Part shown: positions 37,816 to 46,476 of the stretch, one piece after another
Layout of the letters: every line of letters starts with the position of its first letter
Position numbering within the stretch: position 1 is the stretch's first letter
NCBI GenBank assembly: GCA_013289015.1
Contig: JABDAV010000013.1
Location: 1-46,784 of the forward strand
Reading direction: 5' to 3'
DNA length: 46,784 nt
Source: Bacteroidota bacterium
GTDB taxonomy: Bacteria; Bacteroidota; Bacteroidia; Chitinophagales; Chitinophagaceae
Program-made: the position numbers and the translations under genes
The notes under the pieces: model-generated
Seen by the model: the letters and a program-made list of their open reading frames with translations, nothing else
What the model was told of the DNA's origin: nothing
Database searches by the model: none

Positions 37816-40185
37816 CTATTCTGTTCTCAAACTCTTCACCGGGTTTGCTATTGCTGCTTTTATTGCCTGGTAACTCACAGTCATCAACGATATCACTATT
37901 GCAATCAAACCTGCAATAAGAAATACCCAAACTGAAATATTAATCCGGTAGGTGTAATCAGAAAGCCATTTGCTCATACTCCACCATGCAACAGGCGAAG
38001 CAATCAGAATGGAAATGATAACAAGCTTTACAAAGTCTTTTGATAAAAGTGTTGTAATGCCTGTAACAGATGCGCCTAATACTTTTCTAACACCAATTTC
38101 TTTAATTCTATTTTCGGCCATATAAGTTGCCAGGCCAAACAATCCAAGACACGAAATGAAAATTGTTAAGCCGGCAAAGAATGCAGTAAGTGTTCCCGTA
38201 GTTTTTTCGTCACTGAACTTGGCGGCATATTTTTCATCAACAAAATAATAGTTGAAAGGATAATCGGGATTATATTCTTTAAATACTTTTTCCATCGCAG
38301 CAAGGTTAAAGGCTGTGGAATTTGCATCGTTGAACTTTACATGAATTACATTGAACCAGTTTGCCTTTGGTCCTTGTATGATCATCGGTTTTATTGACTC
38401 GTATGGCGATTGCAAAATAAAATTCTTCACCACGCCAATCACATGCCAGTTGGTATTCCACGCACCTGTATCTATAATCTGACCAAGTGGTTGTTTAAAA
38501 CGCATCACTTTTGCTGCAGCTTCGTTTATGAGCACAGCATTGCTATCGGTAGGATAATTTTTCAGATCAAAGTCTCTGCCTTTTAATAATGTTAAGCCTA
38601 CCGTTTTTGTAATGGCATCATCAACATCAAAAAAATTAAATTCCGTTCTGTCGTTTGCAGGTTTGCCTTGCCAGTAAGCGCCGCCCGAGCTCCATCCTTC
38701 GGTTATCGGCGCACTTGTTTCTGTAACAGCAGTTGCAATTCCTTTGCCCATCAAGTCATTTTTTATAAGGCTAAAGTTTTTACTCATGTCGCCTGCAAGC
38801 GATACATATACAAGATTGTTTTTATCATAGCCACTTTCTCTTTCCTGCGCATAGCGAATTTGTTGTTCAATAATGATGGTGCAGATGATCATCGCAATAG
38901 CAAATGTGAATTGCAGCACCACTAAAACTTTACGTGGAGTAACCAGTGTGTTTACTTTTTTGAAACTACCTTTTAAAACTTTTACAGGTTGAAACGATGA
39001 AAGAAAAAATGCCGGGTAACTGCCTGCGAGAATGCCTGTAAATAAAATGAACCCAATGAAAGCAACCCAGAAATACATACTGCCGTATTGAACTACCAAT
39101 TGTTTTGTAGTAAGTGAATTAAAAGCCGGCAAACAAAGCTGCACAAGTATTAAAGCAATAAAGCCGGCAAGAAAAGCAATCAAAATACTTTCACCTAAAA
39201 ACTGGCTTATTAAAGAGCTTTTTTGTGCGCCAACAACTTTGCGGATACCAACTTCTTTCGCACGTTTTTCACTGCGTGCTGTACTCATGTTCATAAAGTT
39301 GATGCAGGCAATGATTAAAATAAAAACAGCAATTAAAATAAACACTCTTACTGTTTCAATCTTACCTCCTTCCGGCACTCCGTTTTCAAAATTTGAGTAC
39401 AGGTGAAGTTTGCTTACCGGGTATAAAAACTCCTGAGTTGTCCAACCCGGTTCTCCATGTTTTATAATAATATTTTGAATTTTTTTATTGAAAGCGGCTA
39501 TGTCAACATTCGGTTTAAGTAAAACATAATTATGGGTCGAGTTATTACCCCAGCTGCTATCGTCCTGGTTAGTAATACTCATAAAATGCCAGGGCACCAG
39601 GTATTCAAAATCAAATTGCGTGTTATTGGGCAAATCTTTCATTACACCGGTAACAGTGTAATTGAATTTATTGTCGATCAAGAGTGTTTTGCCCATTGCA
39701 TCTTCATTGCCAAATAATTTCTTCGATAATTTTTGTGTGATGACAATATTATAAGGATCATTCAATGCAGTATTCATATTTCCTTTTATAAAGGGAAACT
39801 GAAACATGGTAAGAAAATCGTTGTCAACAGAATTGCCAACAACATTCATTTTCTTCTCTCCAACTGTAAAAAGATAAGTTTCATCCCAGCCTACTCTTGT
39901 TGCTTTTTCAACTTCAGGATAATCCTGTTTTAAAGCTGCCGCCAATGGTTTAGGCGTAACGTTCCAAACATTAAATGTCCCTTCATTATTTTTATCTTTA
40001 TTCCATGTTTGGTATAACCTGTCTTTATTCTGATAAAAATTATCATAACTTAATTCATTCTGCACCCATAACAGAATCAATATAGCACTTGCCATACCAA
40101 TAGCAAGACCAACAATATTGATAATTGAAAATCCTTTATTGCGTAACAGGTTTCTATATGCTATTTTGAAAAAATTTTTAACCAT
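37816..40185 (-). CDS. Double-FtsX ABC permease P8
   Basis: 789 aa, the shortest complete member, with the variant start MVKNFFKIAYRNLLRNK. The first cytoplasmic motif is RAKEVGIRKVVGA (about 307), preceded by NFMNMSTARSEK. The second is NRIKEIGVRKVLGA followed by TTLLSKDF, the same ITTLLSKDF as in P9. The first periplasmic domain has TQKLSKKLFGNEDAMGK. Helix 1 (IINIVGLAIGMASAILILL) starts at about residue 21. The C-terminus is NPVKSLRTE. Confidence 0.93.
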   Translation of the reverse strand: MVKNFFKIAYRNLLRNKGFSIINIVGLAIGMASAILILLWVQNELSYDNFYQNKDRLYQTWNKDKNNEGTFNVWNVTPKPLAAALKQDYPEVEKATRVGWDETYLFTVGEKKMNVVGNSVDNDFLTMFQFPFIKGNMNTALNDPYNIVITQKLSKKLFGNEDAMGKTLLIDNKFNYTVTGVMKDLPNNTQFDFEYLVPWHFMSITNQDDSSWGNNSTHNYVLLKPNVDIAAFNKKIQNIIIKHGEPGWTTQEFLYPVSKLHLYSNFENGVPEGGKIETVRVFILIAVFILIIACINFMNMSTARSEKRAKEVGIRKVVGAQKSSLISQFLGESILIAFLAGFIALILVQLCLPAFNSLTTKQLVVQYGSMYFWVAFIGFILFTGILAGSYPAFFLSSFQPVKVLKGSFKKVNTLVTPRKVLVVLQFTFAIAMIICTIIIEQQIRYAQERESGYDKNNLVYVSLAGDMSKNFSLIKNDLMGKGIATAVTETSAPITEGWSSGGAYWQGKPANDRTEFNFFDVDDAITKTVGLTLLKGRDFDLKNYPTDSNAVLINEAAAKVMRFKQPLGQIIDTGAWNTNWHVIGVVKNFILQSPYESIKPMIIQGPKANWFNVIHVKFNDANSTAFNLAAMEKVFKEYNPDYPFNYYFVDEKYAAKFSDEKTTGTLTAFFAGLTIFISCLGLFGLATYMAENRIKEIGVRKVLGASVTGITTLLSKDFVKLVIISILIASPVAWWSMSKWLSDYTYRINISVWVFLIAGLIAIVISLMTVSYQAIKAAIANPVKSLRTE

Positions 40186-40285
40186 ACACTTTGATTTCTG
40201 ATGATTTTGTGATTTCTGATTTACTGATTACTTATTACTCATCATTCATTAATTTATTTACTATTAACGATTCCCATTCACGTCA
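40186..40285 (-). repeat. Spacer P9-P8
   Basis: A diverged leader element (ATTTCTGATGATTTTGTG) begins at 40194, again exactly 8 nt from the P8 ATG. GATTTCTGATTTACTGATTA and TCATCATTCATTAATTTATT link it to the spacers on both sides of P6. Heptad traces (CCCATTCACG) precede the P9 stop. Confidence 0.72.
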
Positions 40286-42709
40286 TCATTCCATTCTCAA
40301 GCTCTTAACCGGATTTGCTATTGCCGCTTTAATGGATTGAAAGCTGATAGTTATCAAAGCAATCAGTACGGCTGAAACACCTGCTGCTAAAAATATCCAC
40401 CAGCTTATGTCAATTCTGTATTGATAATGCTGTAACCAGTTGTGCATGATCCACCATGCAGCAGGAAAAGCAACAAGACAAGCAATGGCAACCAACTGCA
40501 AAAAATCTTTTGATAACAATGTTGTAATGCCAGCTACACTTGCACCTAATACTTTTCTTATCCCAATTTCTTTTATTCTTCTTTCAGCCGTAAACGCGGC
40601 AAGACCAAATAAACCTAAACATGAAATGATGATGGCTAATGCTGCGAACACGCCCGACACTTTACTTATTTGCGTTTCGCCTGAAAACATTTGATTAAAC
40701 TGGTCATCAACAAATTTGTACTCCAATGGGTAAGCAGCATTATCTTTCTTCATCACATTTTGAATATCAGACAGCGCTTCCTCAACATTGCTTTGTGCTT
40801 TTATTCTCACATACAAAAAATTTTGGTCTTCAGGTGGCCTGCAAAAAATAATTGCAGGTGCAGCTTTGCCATCATATACATTTCCATATACATAATCACT
40901 CATTACACCAATCACTGTCATGTTTGTATAAGTACCATCAGTATTGCTTCTTGGAGATTGAATAATTTTTCCAACAGCGCTTCCCTTGCCCATAAGATTT
41001 GCCATTGATTGATTAATAATAACATCCGTGTTTTCGGCTGAAGCATTTTTAGTAAAATCTCTGCCATCAATAATTTTCATTCCGGATGTTGCAATAAATT
41101 CAGGGCTTACATTTCTGTACGCAATTGACATTTTGTTTTCGGACGAGCTTCCCTGCCATTTAAATCTGTCATCAGTATTGCCGCCATATAATGTTGGGTG
41201 ATCAGTCAATGCAACATTTTGTAGCGACCCTGTTCGCAGCAAATCATTTTTAATTAAAGGGAAAGTTTTTGAAACATCATTTTCAGGATTTATTTCAATC
41301 AAATTATTTTTATTAAACCCCAGATTCCTGTTTTTTATATGTTGTATCTGCAGGTAAACAACAACGGTGCTGATAATAAACATAATTGAAACAGCAAACT
41401 GAAATACAACCAACCCTTTTCTTATAAATGCAGCACCGGTGGTTTTCATTTTCAATCCTTTCAATACAAAAACTGGATTGAAAGAAGATAAATAAACGGA
41501 GGGATAACTGCCTGCAATAAATCCACAAACAATTATGATAATTAATAAAGCAGTTATGTGAACCGGATTTGTAAGCTGCAACTGAAGTTGCTTTTGCATA
41601 AGACTATTGAATGCAGGAAGCGAAAGCGATATAATAAAGACGGCAACTATTGCAGCAATCGCTGACATGAATAAAGCTTCGCCGATGAATTGAAAGATGA
41701 GTTTTTTCCTGCCTGCGCCCAACACTTTTCGTACACCTATTTCTCTTGCACGTTTTTGGCTGTTGGCTGTAGCAAGATTCATAAAATTGATACAGGCAAT
41801 CAGCAGAATTATCCATGCAATTACCGAAAGCAATCTTACCTGTGTTATAGCCCCGCCACCTGTTGGCTTGCCATTTGCAAAATCACCGTACAAATGCCAT
41901 TGAGACATCGGATATAAAAATGTTTTGCTTTTTTGATCTGAAACTTTGCGATGAATAAAATCTTTTAGTTGATTATTGACAGCTGTGAGGTTTGCATTTT
42001 TATCCAGCTCCACGTAAGTGAGCGGCCCGTAACTGCCCCAGTCTATAGCATCCGTCAGGGTGATTTTATATTTAATGGCAAGCTGCTGTAAATCCAGCAG
42101 TGTAATATCATAGGGCGCCAGCCATTCAAATTGCAGTGTTGAATTTTCGGGCATGTCTTTTACAACACCGCTAACAACGTAATCCTGTTTATCGTCTACG
42201 CGAACTGTTTTGCCGATAACATTTTTTTCATTGCCAAAAAGTTTCTTTGCCGTGCTTTCTGTAATTATCAATGAATACAATTGCGGAAAAGCATTTTTAG
42301 CATTGCCTTGAATAAAGTTGAATGAAAACATATTGAATAAAGCAGCATCCGCAAAAAGACCGGTTGAATACAAAAATTTATTGCCGGTATTAAAAAGTAA
42401 ACGTTGCCCCTGGTCTGAAACCCTTGCTGTATTTACAATACCGGGTATTTCATTTTGCATCGCTTTGGCCATTGGTCTCGGCGTTGAGCCCATGGTAAAA
42501 TTATTGCCATCAGAAGTCATGTTTACTTCCAATTGGTATAACCGACTTTTTTCAGCGTTGTTATTATCCCAGTTCAACTCATCTTCTGCCCATAAAAAAA
42601 TCAACCCGGCACAGGCAATGCCGATAGCCAAACCAAAAATGTTTAAGAAGCTATAACCTTTGTTTTTCCAAAGGCTTCTGAATGCTGTTTTGAAATAATT
42701 TTTAAACAT
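40286..42709 (-). CDS. Double-FtsX ABC permease P9
   Basis: 807 aa, starting MFKNYFKTAFRSLWKNK. The first cytoplasmic motif is RAREIGVRKVLGA (about 318), with Arg in place of Lys; the second is RRIKEIGIRKVLGA followed by TTLLSKDF. The first periplasmic domain has TESTAKKLFGNEKNVIGK. The C-terminus is NPVKSLRME, the only complete copy with Met in place of Thr. Its helices and double periplasmic domains follow the array layout. Confidence 0.93.
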   Translation of the reverse strand: MFKNYFKTAFRSLWKNKGYSFLNIFGLAIGIACAGLIFLWAEDELNWDNNNAEKSRLYQLEVNMTSDGNNFTMGSTPRPMAKAMQNEIPGIVNTARVSDQGQRLLFNTGNKFLYSTGLFADAALFNMFSFNFIQGNAKNAFPQLYSLIITESTAKKLFGNEKNVIGKTVRVDDKQDYVVSGVVKDMPENSTLQFEWLAPYDITLLDLQQLAIKYKITLTDAIDWGSYGPLTYVELDKNANLTAVNNQLKDFIHRKVSDQKSKTFLYPMSQWHLYGDFANGKPTGGGAITQVRLLSVIAWIILLIACINFMNLATANSQKRAREIGVRKVLGAGRKKLIFQFIGEALFMSAIAAIVAVFIISLSLPAFNSLMQKQLQLQLTNPVHITALLIIIIVCGFIAGSYPSVYLSSFNPVFVLKGLKMKTTGAAFIRKGLVVFQFAVSIMFIISTVVVYLQIQHIKNRNLGFNKNNLIEINPENDVSKTFPLIKNDLLRTGSLQNVALTDHPTLYGGNTDDRFKWQGSSSENKMSIAYRNVSPEFIATSGMKIIDGRDFTKNASAENTDVIINQSMANLMGKGSAVGKIIQSPRSNTDGTYTNMTVIGVMSDYVYGNVYDGKAAPAIIFCRPPEDQNFLYVRIKAQSNVEEALSDIQNVMKKDNAAYPLEYKFVDDQFNQMFSGETQISKVSGVFAALAIIISCLGLFGLAAFTAERRIKEIGIRKVLGASVAGITTLLSKDFLQLVAIACLVAFPAAWWIMHNWLQHYQYRIDISWWIFLAAGVSAVLIALITISFQSIKAAIANPVKSLRME

Positions 42710-42768
42710 ACAAGAAGATTTCTGATGTCTGATTTAAATTGACCATTCACTATTCACCATTCACAATT
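42710..42768 (-). repeat. Spacer P10-P9 with exact leader element and heptads
   Basis: The 18-bp element is exact at 42718-42735, 8 nt (CTTCTTGT in sense) from the P9 ATG. Heptads CCATTCA, CTATTCA, CCATTCA follow, then a short A/T stretch to the P10 stop. Confidence 0.8.
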
Positions 42769-45165
42769 TTATTCCGTTCTCAAACTCTTTACAGGGTTTG
42801 CTATTGCTGCTTTTATTGCCTGGAAACTTACTGTTAATAATGCAATGACTAATGCCAAAAAGCCTGCAACAGCAAATACCCACCATGATATACTTGTTCG
42901 ATAAGCAAAATCCTGGAGCCATTTGTTCATGACAAGCCATCCAAGCGGTGATGCAATAAGTATAGAAATGCAAACCAGCTTTATAAAATCAGTTGAGAGT
43001 ATATTAATAATGTTGCCTGCACCGGCACCAATTACTTTTCGTATCGCTATCTCTTTATTTCTTTGTTCGGCGGCGTAAGCGGCAAGACCAAATAATCCAA
43101 GGCATGCTATCAAAATAGTAAGCACACTAAATGAAAAAAATATTTGTTGCGCGTGTTGTTCTGCATGATATGTTGCATCAAAATCGTCATTCATAAATGA
43201 ATAATTAAACTGCTGATTGGGCGATACATTTTTCCATTTATTTTCAACCTGCGCCATCAATGCCGGAAGATCTGTTGTTTTAACACGGGCGGTTACTGCG
43301 CCGTTATCTTCGCCATACGAAAAAGCAAGCGGTCGTATATCATCCCGCAACGAACTATAATTGAAATCTTTTACAACGCCGATGATGTGATAAGCTTGTA
43401 ATCCATAACTAAAGCGATACACGGTTTTGTTTAATGGATCTTTAAAGCCAAACTTTTTTACGAATGCTTCATTCACTACAATGGCAGATGAATCTGTTGC
43501 CATTTGTGTTGAGAAATTGCGGCCTTTGATTAATTGAATATTAAGCGTATTTAAATAATCTTCATCAACCGGCCAGAATTCTGATAATACGTCCTGCTTA
43601 ATATCAATGGGTAACTGCGGGAATAAACCTGTGATATTTCTTTCTGTTCCTGTTGGCAAATAGGTTGACATAGTTACATCTTCAACACCGGGGATTTTTT
43701 TTACTTCCTGTTTAAAAATTTTTGCCTGGTTGCCAAGCAGGTTTGTATTTTTTATCACCATCATTTGAGTACGATCAAAACCCAGGTCTTTGTTGTGTAT
43801 ATAACTTAACTGCTTATAGACAACTAATGTGCTGATGATTAAAAAAATGGAAATAGAAAATTGAAATACTACCAGGAAACCGCGGAGATAACTTTTTCTA
43901 AAACCTTTAGCCAATTTACCTTTTAATACAAGTATGGGTTTGAATGCAGATAAATAAAATGCCGGATATGCGCCTGCGAGAAAACCAATGATCAATATAA
44001 CTCCTAACAGTGATGGTATGAACCACAATAAAGACGAAGCAGTTATGGCAAGGTGTGTATCTGCAACCTGGTTGAATAGAGGCATCATTAACCAAACAAG
44101 TATTACAGCAATCCCTGTTGAGATGGATGTTACCAGTAATGATTCTGTTAAGAACTGTGTGATCAAATAGCTTCTCGTAGAACCAAGAACTTTTCGCACG
44201 CCAACTTCTTTGGCGCGATTGGCTGAACGCGCCGTTGAAAGATTGATAAAATTTACGCAAGCGATGAGCAGGATAAATAAAGCTACTACTGAGAAGATAT
44301 ACACATATTGAATGTTGCCAGCTTTTTCCAGTTCGTACTGGCTTGTTGAATACAGGTGTATTTTAAGCAATGGCGTAAGTACAATGTTTAAATAGTTGCC
44401 ATTCTTTGTAATAGATGGCGGGTAATTTTTCAATTCAATATCCTGGATTTCCTTTTCTAATTTATGAATATCTGCACCAGGTTTTACCAGCACGTAATTA
44501 TTAATACCGCTATAACCCCAACTGTTTGATTGGCTTTCCGGTGTTGAAGAATAGGATAAAAAGAAGTCATAATTAAAATGTGATTGTGTTGGTATATCTT
44601 TTATTACACCTGTTATTTTATAAATATTAGAATCGTTGATCGTTATCGTTTTCCCAACAACATCTGCGCGGTTAAAATATTTTTTTGCAGTACTTTCTGT
44701 GATCACCGCGGAATAAGGGTTGTCAAGCGATGTAGCTGCATTGCCATCAATCATTGGAAGCGTAAACACATCGAAGATGTCTGACTCAGTAAACACTACA
44801 TTCTTTTCTTCAATTGAAGTATTGCCTTTTTTTACAAAGAATTTTTGAGGACTGGCAAACAAGCTGGTTTTTGGGACAAGCCTTGTTGTTTTTTCAATTT
44901 CAGGCAATGCTTTTAATGCGTCTTTCAGCGGCTTTTCTGTAGTTGCATATGAAGCTTCATTGCCATTTAATTTTGCATTTTCAGTGATGCGGTAAATTTT
45001 GTCTGCATTCACATTATACTTGTCGTAACTCAGTTCATTAATTACATAAAATACAATCAGCAGGCAGGCAGCAATTCCAACAGACAGGCCAATAATATTG
45101 ATAGCAGTAAAACCTTTGTTGTTACTGAAAACTTTTAATGCGGTTTTGAAATAATTTTTAAACAT
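42769..45165 (-). CDS. Double-FtsX ABC permease P10
   Basis: 798 aa, starting MFKNYFKTALKVFSNNK. Counted layout: helix 1 at about 19-43, periplasmic domain 1 at 45-285, helix 2 at 287-305, motif RAKEVGVRKVLGS ending at 329, helix 3 at 340-362, helix 4 at 380-402, helix 5 at 428-450, periplasmic domain 2 at 460-665, then helices near 680-700, 728-747 and 763-784. The second motif, QRNKEIAIRKVIGA, departs from the rest (Ala for Gly), and SKDF is changed to STDF. The gene ends NPVKSLRTE. It is translated after a spacer carrying the G-rich heptamer array. Confidence 0.93.
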   Translation of the reverse strand: MFKNYFKTALKVFSNNKGFTAINIIGLSVGIAACLLIVFYVINELSYDKYNVNADKIYRITENAKLNGNEASYATTEKPLKDALKALPEIEKTTRLVPKTSLFASPQKFFVKKGNTSIEEKNVVFTESDIFDVFTLPMIDGNAATSLDNPYSAVITESTAKKYFNRADVVGKTITINDSNIYKITGVIKDIPTQSHFNYDFFLSYSSTPESQSNSWGYSGINNYVLVKPGADIHKLEKEIQDIELKNYPPSITKNGNYLNIVLTPLLKIHLYSTSQYELEKAGNIQYVYIFSVVALFILLIACVNFINLSTARSANRAKEVGVRKVLGSTRSYLITQFLTESLLVTSISTGIAVILVWLMMPLFNQVADTHLAITASSLLWFIPSLLGVILIIGFLAGAYPAFYLSAFKPILVLKGKLAKGFRKSYLRGFLVVFQFSISIFLIISTLVVYKQLSYIHNKDLGFDRTQMMVIKNTNLLGNQAKIFKQEVKKIPGVEDVTMSTYLPTGTERNITGLFPQLPIDIKQDVLSEFWPVDEDYLNTLNIQLIKGRNFSTQMATDSSAIVVNEAFVKKFGFKDPLNKTVYRFSYGLQAYHIIGVVKDFNYSSLRDDIRPLAFSYGEDNGAVTARVKTTDLPALMAQVENKWKNVSPNQQFNYSFMNDDFDATYHAEQHAQQIFFSFSVLTILIACLGLFGLAAYAAEQRNKEIAIRKVIGAGAGNIINILSTDFIKLVCISILIASPLGWLVMNKWLQDFAYRTSISWWVFAVAGFLALVIALLTVSFQAIKAAIANPVKSLRTE

Positions 45166-45294
45166 AAAAGAAGATTTCTGATATCTGATTTTGTAATTTC
45201 TGATTTAAATTCATTCCCTATTCCCTATTCCCTATTCCCTATTCCCTATTCCCTATTCCCTATTCCCTATTCCCTATTCCCTATTCACTATTCA
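45166..45294 (-). repeat. Spacer P11-P10 with expanded heptamer array
   Basis: A leader variant (ATTTCTGATATCTGATTT) begins at 45174, 8 nt (CTTCTTTT in sense) from the P10 ATG. TAATTTCTGATTTAAATTC follows and then the ten-copy heptamer tract (45213-45282), continuing through ATTCACT and ATTCATT to the P11 stop at 45295-45297. Confidence 0.85.
45213..45282 (-). repeat. Ten perfect copies of ATTCCCT (VNTR, G-quadruplex-capable)
   Basis: Seventy bases of perfect 7-bp repeat. On the coding (minus) strand this reads GGGAATA repeated, with GGG tracts separated by four bases, which satisfies the usual G3-N1-7 quadruplex pattern several times over. It lies directly after the P11 stop codon and about 48 bp before the P10 start. 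Copy number is likely to vary by slippage. Confidence 0.95.
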
Positions 45295-46476
45295 TTATTC
45301 CGTTCTCAAACTCTTTACAGGATTTGCAACAGCGGCTCTTATTGCCTGGAAACTTACTGTTACCAATGCAATCATCAAGGCAACAAAAACGATCAACAGA
45401 AATGTCCAGCCGCTGATGTTAATACGGTAAGCATAATCCTGCAACCATTTATACACACTAAACCAGGCAAGCGGACAAGCAATAAGTGCAGCAATCAACA
45501 CGTACTTTAAAAAATCCTTGGAGAGCATTCCTACAATATTTTGTACCGATGCGCCCAATACTTTTCGTATACCAACTTCTTTAACTCTTCTTTCAGCAGA
45601 ATAAGACGCAAGGCCAAATAATCCCAGGCATGAAATAACAATTGCCAATCCTGCAAGAATTCCTACAATGCTGCTTACCTGCGAATCTGCGCGGTACACA
45701 TCGGCAAAATGGTCATCCAAAAACTGGTAAGTAAAAGGATGGCCTGCACAATCTTTATCCCACACTGATTGTATAAATGCAATGGCATTTTTTGCTTTGT
45801 CGCCATTTATTTTCACAGATAAATTGCTGTAGCCCCAGTCCTTCTGGTTATACATAAACATTGTTTCGATCTTATAATGCAGGGAATTAAAATTGAAATC
45901 CTTTGCAATACCTACGATAGTGCCTGTTGAATCAAAACCAAAATTTCTGCCGAGCAGCCACGACATAGGTTTCTTCGGATCATCCTTTAATAATTCTTTT
46001 GCCAACGATTCATTAATGATGTATTCTTTCCCGTTTTCAGAAGGATCTGCAGAAAAATTTTTTCCAAGCATTAAAGGAATCTTATAGAACGACAAATAAT
46101 CATGATCAACAATTAATCTTGTAGATGTTAATTGCCGCAAAGGTCCATTGCCCTGGAACTGCACACCTGATTGATCGAGATGGCTTCCCAACACATCCTG
46201 CGCGCCCGTAACACCTGTAACCAATGTATTGGCAAGCATATCCTGTTTTAATACATCAAACTTTTTGTAGGTGATCTCATCAAAGGGTATGTTAACAACC
46301 TGGCTGCGGCTGAAACCCGGATCGCGGTGTTGCATATAGTTTAATTGTTGTACCGCAAAAATTGTTGCTATCATTAAAAAAATAGCGCTCGAAAACTGGG
46401 CTACAACGAGAATGTTCCTGAGAGAAGATTTATTTTTTCCTGTTTGAATTGATCCTTTCAAAACTTTTACAGGCAT
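45295..46476 (-). CDS. Double-FtsX ABC permease P11, C-terminal half only
   Basis: 393 codons from the first ATG, but that Met is internal: the frame is coherent a few codons further (LLLSAFMPVKVLKG, to about 46494) and then becomes unrelated sequence, with an in-frame stop just beyond. The fragment corresponds to residues ~400-800 of a complete copy: helix 5, periplasmic domain 2, and the last FtsX block with RRVKEVGIRKVLGA and GMLSKDF. The end is RAAVANPVKSLRTE. Helix 1, the first periplasmic domain and helices 2-4 are missing. Either the gene is broken by an inversion or the sequence is chimeric here. Confidence 0.88.
   Translation of the reverse strand: MPVKVLKGSIQTGKNKSSLRNILVVAQFSSAIFLMIATIFAVQQLNYMQHRDPGFSRSQVVNIPFDEITYKKFDVLKQDMLANTLVTGVTGAQDVLGSHLDQSGVQFQGNGPLRQLTSTRLIVDHDYLSFYKIPLMLGKNFSADPSENGKEYIINESLAKELLKDDPKKPMSWLLGRNFGFDSTGTIVGIAKDFNFNSLHYKIETMFMYNQKDWGYSNLSVKINGDKAKNAIAFIQSVWDKDCAGHPFTYQFLDDHFADVYRADSQVSSIVGILAGLAIVISCLGLFGLASYSAERRVKEVGIRKVLGASVQNIVGMLSKDFLKYVLIAALIACPLAWFSVYKWLQDYAYRINISGWTFLLIVFVALMIALVTVSFQAIRAAVANPVKSLRTE

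Noticed and set aside
20500-45000. Many plus-strand ORFs of 60-110 codons opposite the permeases
   Set aside because: They lie antisense to well-supported permease frames, repeat at the same places in each paralogue, and look like shadows of conserved coding sequence.
20300-45300. Regularly spaced repeats in the permease spacers read as a CRISPR-like array
   Set aside because: The repeats are about 2.4 kb apart with genes between them, and the heptads have no unique spacers of constant length. No cas gene is present.
20383-46476. Permeases as complete MacB proteins with their own ATPase domain
   Set aside because: No copy has an N-terminal Walker A or ABC signature; each begins directly with a short amphipathic stretch and helix 1.
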